The notes beneath the pieces are model-generated. The model saw only the letters and a program-made list of their open reading frames with translations, was not told where the DNA came from and searched no databases. From Planctomycetota bacterium (GTDB lineage Bacteria; Planctomycetota; Phycisphaerae; UBA1845): a DNA stretch of 9,912 bases. Shown here piece by piece: positions 1-7,700 of this stretch (the first letter of the stretch is position 1; every line of letters begins with the position of its first letter). Both the position numbers and the translations under genes were made by a program. Where the stretch lies: positions 1 through 9,912 of the forward strand of contig JADFIX010000067.1 of NCBI GenBank assembly GCA_022566435.1, given 5' to 3'.

Positions 1-1
1 C

Positions 2-328
2 ATTAAATCGAAGCCATATTCGCAGTGAAGCGAGCTTGACGGAAGCGAGATAGTTGTCGTCGCGCTTGTCATAGCGTGTGGCGACAGCACGGAAATGTTT
101 GAGTTTATTGAAGAAACGCTCGACGGCGTTGCGCTGTCTGTAAAGCCAGCCGCTGAACGCCGGCGGATCGAGACGGTGGGGCATGGCGCGGATGTTTCCC
201 CAAGCTCCAACTTCGGCGAGCCGATCGCGACGAGCGTTGGAATCATAAGCCCGATCCGCCAACAGAATATTTCCCGCCCGCAGCGTCTCGAACATGTCCG
301 CGGCACACCGGCCATCGTCGGTTTGGCA
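2..328 (-). pseudogene. IS5-family transposase, C-terminal fragment (partial, runs off the left edge)
   Basis: Reading the minus strand from 328 down to 2 gives 109 uninterrupted codons that match the C-terminal half of an IS5-family (IS427-like) DDE transposase. Visible signatures are LLADRAYDS around the second catalytic Asp, then RNAVERFFNKLKHFR and ATRYDKRDDNY, the family's C-terminal E-containing motif (RN-x-[VI]-E-R-x-F, then TRYDK). The enzyme would cut and rejoin the ends of its insertion sequence. Upstream in this frame is a stop codon (329-331, minus), and no convincing N-terminal half is seen in any frame beyond it, so the copy looks degenerate. The true 3' end and terminal inverted repeat lie left of the window. 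IS427-type elements can split their transposase into two frames, so a natural frameshift is a weaker alternative. The fragment faces away from the operon downstream. Confidence 0.85.
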
Positions 329-331
329 TTA

Positions 332-627
332 CGGCTGGGGAGGCGTCCGATCGATCCGACCGGCTGCGGCGTCGGCCGCTCCGTGGTCTCCTCAGCGATT
401 CAAAAAATCCTTTTCGTGACATTCTGGTGACAGAACTGAGAGAGCGCCGCGAGACCGCGGTGATCGAGCGTTCCTACCATTGATCTTTCAGCCGGCCCTC
501 AAAACGACGGGACCGGACCGGCCCAAATCTTGGCCACGCCAAATCTTGGCCACGCCAAATCATGGCCACGAGTGTCTTGTTGGGAACGCGGAGCGATGCT
601 GACGAACCTCGGACTAAGAACCTATAC
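332..627. other. Non-coding stretch between the IS remnant and the operon
   Basis: No reading frame in these 296 bases resembles a known protein on either strand. The stretch holds the 16-bp tandem repeat at 525-570 and otherwise looks like decayed sequence next to the insertion-sequence fragment. Any promoter for the operon should lie here because every later junction is 4 nt or less. I see no convincing sigma-70 -35/-10 pair: TTGTTG at 577-582 lacks a good -10 box at normal spacing. No rho-independent terminator hairpin was recognised. Confidence 0.5.
525..570. repeat. 16-bp tandem repeat, nearly three copies
   Basis: The unit AAATCTTGGCCACGCC occurs exactly at 525-540 and 541-556. A third copy at 557-570 has one change (AAATCATGGCCACG) and stops two bases short. 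Each unit contains the palindrome TGGCCA. It lies about 60 bp upstream of the first gene of the operon. It could be a slippage product, a repeated protein-binding site, or the end of a mobile element, since some IS21-type elements carry multiple TGGCCA-containing end repeats. The sequence alone does not decide between these. Confidence 0.85.
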
Positions 628-840
628 ATGACAACCGCTGCCCGACGCACGCATGTCTTTGTCGTCCGCATGTGGGAGGAGCCACGTGGGATCGGTGACG
701 GCCCCGCGGTTTGGCGGGGTTCGGCCGAACGGGCGACAGACCAGAAGCAGATTTATTTCGACAGGTTCTCCGTGCTCACCTCGTTCCTCGTCGAATCCAC
801 TGGGGCGACAGCGATGATGAGAGATCGTAACGGGAACTAG
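628..840 (+). CDS. Small conserved-looking hypothetical protein, 70 aa, first gene of the operon
   Basis: The frame has a possible ATG at 562, but similarity to small bacterial proteins of the style H-x-F-V-[VL]-R-[ILM]-W-x-E ... W-R-G starts only after the ATG at 628, so 628 is chosen. The visible core is THVFVVRMWEEPR (from about residue 8), then VWRGSAER and a tail in which QIYFDRFSVLTSFL matches the usual 'YF-x-[DN]-[LF]-x-x-[IL]-x-x-F' ending. There are no cysteine pairs, signal peptide or membrane segment. The length is typical for such proteins, whose function I do not know. The stop codon is 4 nt before the start of unbL, so the two are probably co-transcribed. The ribosome binding site is weak (GGACTAAGAA). 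It may be a minor accessory protein of the cluster or an unrelated gene caught in its leader. Confidence 0.6.
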   Translation: MTTAARRTHVFVVRMWEEPRGIGDGPAVWRGSAERATDQKQIYFDRFSVLTSFLVESTGATAMMRDRNGN

Positions 841-844
841 GCAA

Positions 845-1843
845 ATGGTCGCTAAATCGGAGTTTACGTCTATCCCAAGAGTGACCTTGAACCGGGTTCC
901 TTCAACTGCGCGCCGGCTTCTCCTAGGCATCCCAGCGCGAGAGGCGGAATTTGCACGGCGCGGCTTCCATTGCGCGACGTCGCACACGCGTTGCCACCTG
1001 GAGGAATCGGGACGGGTCTTTCTCCACGGATACAACAGCGTCGTGGCCGCCGGTTCGACCACGCGTCTTTTGGATGATTTGCAGAACGTATCCTCGGAGA
1101 TGCGCGGCTTTGCCTTCGAGGGTGCCGCCATGGCCTTGGCGCTCTTCGACCTGTTGACACCCTGGTCGCGCGATCGCGTCGCCAACTTTCTGTCCGGCGA
1201 AGGGGCACGCCACAGCTACATGATCCACGTCGGAATGGGCTGGGCCTTCGCGCGCTTGCGGCGTTCCGTCTTCCCGCGCATCCAGCGGTATGATCCGGTG
1301 TTACGCTGGCTGGTGATCGACGGTTTCGGATTTCACGATGGCTATTTCCACTGGCCCAAAAGCGTTGAGCGAAAGCGCGTTCCGAGATGGTGCAAGGGTA
1401 CGGCCCGAAAGGTCTACGACCAGGGGCTCGGGCGCAGCCTGTGGTTCATCTATGGAGCCGAGGTGGAGCATATTCGGGCGGCAATAGCCGGATTCCCGCA
1501 ACCACGAAGAGGCGATCTTTGGAGCGGAATTGGTTTAGCCGCTTGTTACGCCGGCGGCGTCGACGCAGCAAGTTTGACCTCCCTCCGCGCCGCGGCAGGC
1601 CACTGTCTACCACACGTTGCCCAGGGCGCCGCATTCGCGGCCAAGGCCCGCGAGCGGGCCGGAACGCCAGCCCGACACAGCGATCTCGCCTGTCGCATCC
1701 TCTGTGGCCTACCCGCTTCCGAAGCCGCCGCCATTACTGACGACGCTCTCGTCGACCTCCCCTTGAATGGGGAGGAGGAAGCTTTCGAGATCTGGCGTCG
1801 ACGAATTCGCGACACCCTTGTCCAATCGGCAGCACTGCCATGA
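845..1843 (+). CDS. unbL: Enediyne biosynthesis protein UnbL/E3 (DUF1702 family)
   Basis: The 332-residue protein has the usual length and layout of the DUF1702 family, the UnbL/E3 protein of enediyne clusters. Visible hallmarks are RRLLLGIPAREAEFARRGF near residues 23-41, a GYN segment, FAFEGAAMALALFD at 89-102, GMGWAFAR, GFGFHDGYFHWPK at 160-172, YDQGLGRSLWFIYGA from 191, and LWSGIGLAACYAGG from 225. No signal peptide or clear membrane helix is present, so it is probably cytoplasmic. The family accompanies PksE in enediyne loci, but its biochemical role is unresolved. The ATG at 845 lies 4 nt after the upstream stop, with a modest GGGA/AGG purine stretch. The last four bases form an ATGA overlap with unbV, implying coupled translation. 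The family assignment is firm; the reaction is unknown. Confidence 0.93.
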   Translation: MVAKSEFTSIPRVTLNRVPSTARRLLLGIPAREAEFARRGFHCATSHTRCHLEESGRVFLHGYNSVVAAGSTTRLLDDLQNVSSEMRGFAFEGAAMALALFDLLTPWSRDRVANFLSGEGARHSYMIHVGMGWAFARLRRSVFPRIQRYDPVLRWLVIDGFGFHDGYFHWPKSVERKRVPRWCKGTARKVYDQGLGRSLWFIYGAEVEHIRAAIAGFPQPRRGDLWSGIGLAACYAGGVDAASLTSLRAAAGHCLPHVAQGAAFAAKARERAGTPARHSDLACRILCGLPASEAAAITDDALVDLPLNGEEEAFEIWRRRIRDTLVQSAALP

Positions 1844-3819
1844 CCGGTTTTCGGGCCCGACTCCTGGGCCATGCGTCGCGCCTCGTGGCACTCGGCCTGA
1901 TCTTGGCACTTTATGGGTGGGCCCAGCTGCCGGAGCTGTCCGACCAAGAGCGCGTGGCACTGGCTGAACCGTTCGCATTCAGCCGATACGCCTTGCCGCA
2001 GACGATACCGCAGACCCGACAAGTGCGTAGGGTACATCCCAGTTTGGAGCGAATCGCCTCATGGATCTCTGCAACCGGTGCCGCGATTGCTTTGAATGAC
2101 CTAGACGGTGACGGCCTACCCAACGATGTCTGCTACGTCGACACCCGATCGGACCGGGTCATCATCACGCCGGTTCCCTGGACCGGCAATCGTTATCCGA
2201 CCTTCGATCTAGAGGTGCGCCTACCGATCGACGCCAGTCCAACCACCGCGCCGATGGGCTGTCTGCCGTCGGACCTCAACGAGGACGGCCTGTTGGACAT
2301 TCTGGTCTATTACTGGGGCCGCCCGCCGGTTGCGTACCTGCGCTTTAGCGGGGCATTCGAGCACCGGTTGGCCCTGTCTTCGGAGCACTTCGTCGCCCGC
2401 GATCTCGCCGACCCGCGGGAGCGTTGGTACAGCGGCGCAGCGACTTTGGCGGACGTCGACGGCGATGGGCACGTTGATCTTATAGTGGGCAACTACTACG
2501 CCGACGGAGCGCGTATCCTCGACCCGCAGGCACACGGCATCGAAATCATGCAGGATTCGATGTCACGCGCATTCAATGGCGGCCGCAACCGTGTCTTGCT
2601 GTGGCAGAGCGCAAGCTCGGGGTTGGATCCCTTTGTGCGATACCGCGAAGCCGACGCGGTGTTTGAAGACGAGGTCGCGCGTGGCTGGACTTTGGCCGTG
2701 GGCGCCGCTGATTTAGACGGGGACCTGCTGCCGGAAATCTATTTCGCTAACGATTTCGGGCCCGATCGGCTGTTGCACAACCGCTCGACGCCGGGAGATC
2801 CGCGCTTTGTCTTGTTGACTGGCCGCAAGACGCTCACCACTCCCAACTCCAAGGTGCTGGGACGCGACTCCTTTAAAGGCATGGGAGTTGACTTCGCGGA
2901 TCTCAACGGCGACGGCGTGCTCGACATTTATGTCAGCAACATCGCAGACGAATTCGCCCTGCAAGAAAGCCACTTTCTTTTCGAAAGCTCCGGCGAGGTC
3001 GAACTTATGGCCCAAGGCATCGCGCCCTATCGGGACCGCAGCGAGCCCCTATTGCTTTCGCGTAGCGGTTGGGGCTGGGAGTCTCGGCTAGCCGATTTCG
3101 ACAATGACGGTGATGTCGAAGCCCTGCAAGCGACCGGCTTCGTGGCGGGCGAGGTCGACCGTTGGCCCGAGCTGCACGAACTGGCCATAGGCAATGACCA
3201 ACTAGTGAAAGATCCCCGCGCGTGGATGCAGATGCGGCCCGGCGATGGGCTGAGCGGTCGGCAGCCGAATGCGTTTTTCGTCCGTAGCTCTTCCGGGCGG
3301 TTTTACGACTTGGCCGCTGAGATTGGGCTCGATCAGCCGATGGTGAGCCGGGGCATCGCCGTTGCCGATGTGGATGGCGACGGTGACCAGGACTTTGCCG
3401 TCGCAAACCAATGGGAGACCTCATTCGTCTATCGCAACGATGGGCGGGACCAGGGCGCCTTTGTGGGACTTCACCTGCGGCTCCCGGTTGACCGAGCCCA
3501 CCAGCTCGACGTTGCCGTGTACCCGGGGCATCCGGACGGCGCAGTCGCCAGCTATCCGGCGATCGGGGCCACCGCGAGCATCGTGCTGCCCGATGGGCGC
3601 AGGCTGGTCGGCTTCGTGGACGGCGGCAACGGTCACTCGGGCGCGCGCAGTCCCGATATCCACTTCGGGCTGGGTCGGCTCGAGTCGCAAGCTTCACTAC
3701 CGGTCGAGATCCGCTGGCGCGATCGCGAGGGTCGCTTGCTTTCCCATCACGAGATGCTGCGTCCGGGTTGGCACACCGTGCTTCTGTCTTCCGACGCGAC
3801 CTTGGTGGCGGAGCAATGA
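1840..3819 (+). CDS. unbV: Enediyne biosynthesis protein UnbV/E4 (FG-GAP/VCBS repeats plus ASPIC/UnbV domain)
   Basis: This 659-residue protein is the UnbV/E4 component (CRTAC1-like). A hydrophobic stretch at about residues 14-30 (LVALGLILALYGWAQL) after a basic N-terminus looks like a signal peptide or signal anchor, suggesting action outside the cytoplasmic membrane. At least seven FG-GAP/VCBS-type D-x-[DN]-x-D-G loops follow: DLDGDG at 87, DLNEDG at 145, DVDGDG at 205, DLDGD at 291, DLNGDG at 354, DFDNDG at 419 and DVDGDG at 510. These are calcium-loop motifs of a beta-propeller. The C-terminal part from about 572 (YPAIGATA, then LPDGRR, GNGHSGARS and HFGLG) is the ASPIC/UnbV domain. The family is conserved in enediyne clusters without a settled function; a scaffold or binding role is inference. 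The start overlaps the unbL stop and lacks a strong Shine-Dalgarno, fitting translational coupling. Confidence 0.95.
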   Translation: MTGFRARLLGHASRLVALGLILALYGWAQLPELSDQERVALAEPFAFSRYALPQTIPQTRQVRRVHPSLERIASWISATGAAIALNDLDGDGLPNDVCYVDTRSDRVIITPVPWTGNRYPTFDLEVRLPIDASPTTAPMGCLPSDLNEDGLLDILVYYWGRPPVAYLRFSGAFEHRLALSSEHFVARDLADPRERWYSGAATLADVDGDGHVDLIVGNYYADGARILDPQAHGIEIMQDSMSRAFNGGRNRVLLWQSASSGLDPFVRYREADAVFEDEVARGWTLAVGAADLDGDLLPEIYFANDFGPDRLLHNRSTPGDPRFVLLTGRKTLTTPNSKVLGRDSFKGMGVDFADLNGDGVLDIYVSNIADEFALQESHFLFESSGEVELMAQGIAPYRDRSEPLLLSRSGWGWESRLADFDNDGDVEALQATGFVAGEVDRWPELHELAIGNDQLVKDPRAWMQMRPGDGLSGRQPNAFFVRSSSGRFYDLAAEIGLDQPMVSRGIAVADVDGDGDQDFAVANQWETSFVYRNDGRDQGAFVGLHLRLPVDRAHQLDVAVYPGHPDGAVASYPAIGATASIVLPDGRRLVGFVDGGNGHSGARSPDIHFGLGRLESQASLPVEIRWRDREGRLLSHHEMLRPGWHTVLLSSDATLVAEQ

Positions 3820-4748
3820 CTGGCGCGAAAGATTGGCAACAAGCCAACCGTCTTGGCGGCCTACGTCGCTTTGCTGTCGCGATTACGGCGCTGAACGTCA
3901 TTGGACACAGTGTGCTCGGGTTCGAGCAGTCGATCGCGCAGCCCCTCGTCGCATTGGCCACAGCCTATGTTATGGAACTCGTGCTCGCGTGGATCGATGC
4001 CCGCGCCAAGGGACGCAGCGTCCAATACGGCGTTGGTCTGCGCTCCAAGGTCGATTTTCTGCTTTCGGCCCATATTACCGGCTTGGCCACGTCGATGCTG
4101 CTCTATGCAAATGAAAGCCTGGCGGCGGTCGCCTTCGCCTCAGGCGTGGCGATGGGATCCAAGTATGTATTTCGCGTGTGGATAGGTCGGGGTAGCCGGC
4201 ATGTCTTCAATCCGTCCAATTTAGGCATTACCGTCACCCTGCTGCTGTTTCCCTGGGTCGGGATTGCCCCTCCTTATCATTTCACCGAGAACGTGAGCGG
4301 CGCCTGGGATTGGCTGCTGCCGGGCTTGATCGTCGTTACCGGAACCTTGCTGAACTGGCGATTCACTCACCGGCTTCCACTGATCTCGGCTTGGCTGATC
4401 GGTTTTGCACTCCAGGCGGTGGTACGCAATCTGCTGTTCGATACGTCGGTGTTGGCGGGGCTGGTACCCATGACCGGTCTCGCGTTCGTGCTCTTCACCT
4501 TTTATATGATCACCGACCCGGCCACATCGCCGGGGTCGCCGCGCGCTCAAATCGCCTTCGGGCTCGGCGTCGCCCTCATTTATGGCCTCTTGATGGCGGC
4601 GCACATCGTCTTCGCCCTCTTCTTCGCACTGACCGTAGTTTGCCTGCTGCGGGGACTCTCGATTGTGGTCTTGAACGCCATGCGTTCGCAGGCTCGCTAT
4701 GGCGTTGCCCGGTCTCCGGTTCCCATTGGTGGACAGGGAGCGGAGTGA
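3816..4748 (+). CDS. unbU: Enediyne biosynthesis membrane protein UnbU/E5 (RnfD/NqrB-like)
   Basis: The start is taken at the ATG at 3816, which overlaps the unbV stop and has GGTGG 7 nt and GGAG 2 nt upstream; an in-frame ATG at 3768 lies inside unbV and is unlikely. The 310-residue product is strongly hydrophobic with about eight to ten candidate membrane helices and matches UnbU/E5, a relative of the RnfD/NqrB electron-transport subunits. Shared signatures are HSVLGFEQS near the N-terminus, RHVFNPSNLGIT around 129-138 (RnfD: FNPAxxG) and MITDPATSP ending at 239 (RnfD: ATDPVTSP). Between them, where RnfD carries the flavin-attachment motif SGAT, this protein reads SGAW (161-164). A redox or transport role in the inner membrane is inferred from the superfamily; no activity is established for UnbU. 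Its stop overlaps the pksE start by one base. Confidence 0.93.
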   Translation: MTGAKDWQQANRLGGLRRFAVAITALNVIGHSVLGFEQSIAQPLVALATAYVMELVLAWIDARAKGRSVQYGVGLRSKVDFLLSAHITGLATSMLLYANESLAAVAFASGVAMGSKYVFRVWIGRGSRHVFNPSNLGITVTLLLFPWVGIAPPYHFTENVSGAWDWLLPGLIVVTGTLLNWRFTHRLPLISAWLIGFALQAVVRNLLFDTSVLAGLVPMTGLAFVLFTFYMITDPATSPGSPRAQIAFGLGVALIYGLLMAAHIVFALFFALTVVCLLRGLSIVVLNAMRSQARYGVARSPVPIGGQGAE

Positions 4749-4750
4749 TG
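4735..4750 (+). promoter_or_regulatory. Strong ribosome binding site and TGATG coupling junction for pksE
   Basis: AGGGAG at 4735-4740 lies 7 nt before the ATG at 4748, the best Shine-Dalgarno in the operon. The unbU stop (TGA, 4746-4748) shares one base with this ATG. Together they fix the pksE start, although the open frame extends upstream to 4310 through unbU coding sequence. The kinase-free N-terminus also fits: the KS motif [11 protein letters not shown] begins six residues after this methionine. Confidence 0.8.
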
Positions 4751-7700
4751 CCGTCGGACGGAATCGCCATCGTCGGCCTCGCCTGCCGCTATCCGGACGC
4801 GAATTCGCCGGCCGACCTCTGGGACAACGTGCTGGCCCAACGCCGAGCGTTCCGCCGAATCCCCGATACCCGTCTGTGCGCCGCCGACTACGTCGGGTCC
4901 GGCCCACACGCGCTCGATCTGACTTACGTGAAAGAAGCCGCGCTAATCGAGGGCTACGAATTCGACCGCCTCAATTTCCGGGTCGCGAATACGACCTACG
5001 AAGCGGTCGACTTGACGCATTGGCTAGCGCTCGATGTTACCGCTGAAGCTATTGAGGACGCGGGTTTCGCGGATGGTTCGGGTCTTCCGAAAGAGACCAC
5101 GGGCGTAATTATCGGCAATACTCTTACCGGGGAAATTTCGCGTTCCAACCTCTTGCGGACCCGTTGGCCCTACGTGCGGCGATTGCTCGCGACGAGCCTT
5201 GCGGATCGGGGATGGTCTACGTCGGACTGCGACGATTTCTTATCCGAACTCGAGACTCGTTACAAGGCTCCGTTCCCGCCGATCGGCACCGACTCGCTCG
5301 CTGGCGGTCTGTCTAACACGATCGCCGGTCGAATTTGCAACCATTTTGATTTGAACGGAGGCGGCTATACCGTCGATGGAGCGTGCGCTGCATCCACGTT
5401 GTCAATAATCACTGCCTGCAACGCGCTGACCAACTGCGATCTCGACGTGGCGATCGCTGGCGGAGTGGACATTAGTTTGGATCCGTTCGAACTCGTCGGT
5501 TTCGCCAGGTTAGGTGCGCTATCGGATGGCGTCATGCGCGTCTACGACGCGAATCCGACCGGGTTCCTTCCGGGCGAGGGATGTGGCATCGCCGTGTTGA
5601 TGAGATTGGCCGATGCGATCGCCGATGGCCACCGTATTTACGCGGCCATACGCGGCTGGGGGGTGTCGTCAGACGGAAAAGGCGGCATCACACGGCCAGA
5701 GGTCGACGGTCAACTCCTGGCCATTCAGCGAGCTTATCACAAGGCAGGATTTGGCGTGCACACGGTCGGCTATTTCGAGGGTCACGGAACCGGCACTCGA
5801 ATTGGCGACGCAACGGAGCTCGAAGCACTGATCCGAGCACTCGAAGCAGACGGCTCGCGCACACGTCCATCGGTGATCGGGTCGATCAAGGCCAACATCG
5901 GTCACACCAAAGCCGCTGCCGGAATAGCCAGTGTGATCAAAGCCGCGCTGGCATTAAAGTCGCAGATCATTCCGCCGACGACCGGCTGCCAATCGCCGCA
6001 TCCGAAACTAGCCGAAGCGCCAGCTGCTTTGCGCATCTTGCACCGCGCGGAACGCTGGCACGATGAAGAGCCTTTGCGCGCCGCAGTCAGTGCCATGGGA
6101 TTCGGTGGAATTAACACCCATCTGGTCCTCGATCGCGTGGGCGACACATTGTCGCGAGACCTTACCACCCGGGAGCGGATGCTCATCCACTCCGCCCAGG
6201 ACTGCGAGCTGTTCCTGTTTGCCGGCGACGATCCGGCCGACCTAGCGCAGTCGTTGAACAAAATGCTCGAGATCGCGCCGGCACTCTCGTATGGCGAGCT
6301 CGGCGATTTGGCGATCAATAGGGCCGCCGCCCTGGTGCCCGGCCCGTATCGAGCGGCCGTCGTGGCGATCAGTCCTGCAGATTTGGCCGAAAAGCTACGC
6401 ACACTGCTCGGACAAATTGCAGCCGATCCAACCATTCATTGGCCAACCATTCATTGGAACGTGGAGGCCGGGACGTTCATGGCGCGCAGCTGCGCCGAGC
6501 CGCGCGTAGGGCTGCTGTTTCCCGGACAGGCCGCACCGGTCTACCTCGACGGTGGTGCCCTGGCCCGGCGACTGCCGTCCGTACGCGCCGTCTACGCAGC
6601 GGCGAAGCTGGCGGATGGCGGCGAGCCGCGATCGACCGCTGTGGCGCAGCCCGCAATCGTGGCCGCTGATCTTGCCGCCCTTGAATGTCTCCGATTGGTC
6701 GGTATCGAGCCGCAGCTGTCCGTCGGCCATAGTCTTGGAGAACTCGTCGCCTTCCATTGGGCGGGCGCCTTCGACGCCTCCAGATTGATGCAGATCGCGC
6801 AGTTCCGCGGCCAGATCATGGACGAGGTCGGGGTCAAAAACGGGGCGATGGCACGGGTGAACCTCGAGGCAAGCGAAGTGCGTACTCTTATCGAGGGGCG
6901 CCCAGTTAAAATCGCGTGTCTAAACGGGCCACGCGAAATAGTAATCTCCGGCTCAGCCGACGCGGTCGAAGAGATCGTGGCGAACCTCCGTGCTCGCGGC
7001 ATTTCGGCGCAGCGTCTACCCGTATCGCTTGCCTTCCATTCGCCATTGGTCGCCCCCGCCGCGCGTGTGTTGGCAGATTATCTTGGGCGATTGGATTTCC
7101 AGCCCCTCAAGCAACCGGTCGTGTCGACTGTGACCGGCGATTACGTCCCGCTTGATGCCGATCTGCCCGACATGTTGACAAAGCAGATCATCGAACCAGT
7201 CCGCTTCATGGACGCCGTCGCGCAGGCCTCCCAGGGCTTGGACCTCTGGATCGAAGCGGGTCCGGGGATGGGACTGGCGCGGCTAGCCCACGGGATCACC
7301 GACGTACCAGTGGTGTCCATAGACGCCGGTGGACCGTCGCTCGGCGGTTTTCTCAAGAGCGTTGGCGCAGCTCACACGTTGGGCGCCACCGTCGATTGCG
7401 AAGCCCTTTTCGAGTCGCGATTCACTCGGCCGTTCGACGAGGAACGTCGACAGATTTTCATTACCAACCCTTGCGAACGCGCGCCAAAATTCGCAGAAGA
7501 CGGGTTCGTTCAAGCGGCTATGTCGCCCGAGGAAACTGTCGATGCGGAGACGCCGGTGTCCGTGTCGACCACCGACGAGCCGTTAGATATCATCCGCCAT
7601 TTCGTGGCGCAGCGCACCGAAATACCGGCGTCGAGGATCGGCGACGACGATCGTTTCCTGAGCGACCTGCACCTGGATTCGATCACGGTATCGGAGCTGG

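Noticed and set aside
95..430. Plus-strand open frame of 111 codons
   Set aside because: It lies antisense to the clear IS5-type transposase fragment and its translation resembles no protein.
525..570. CRISPR array
   Set aside because: The repeats are directly adjacent without spacers, and only three copies exist.
577..628. Possible sigma-70 promoter (TTGTTG with TATACA)
   Set aside because: The spacing between the boxes is about 40 bp and TATACA overlaps the start codon at 628, so it cannot work as a normal promoter.
622..1185. Minus-strand open frame of 187 codons
   Set aside because: It overlaps the small gene and the start of unbL on the opposite strand; the translation is Arg/Ser-rich and low-complexity, typical of high-GC antisense frames.
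3005..3961. Minus-strand open frame of 318 codons
   Set aside because: It is antisense to unbV and unbU, with a composition dominated by Arg, Pro, Ala and Ser and no domain; both sense genes are certain.
4310..4747. Upstream extension of the pksE frame by 146 codons
   Set aside because: It overlaps unbU in another frame and shows no KS homology; the AGGGAG site and the KS N-terminus place the start at 4748.
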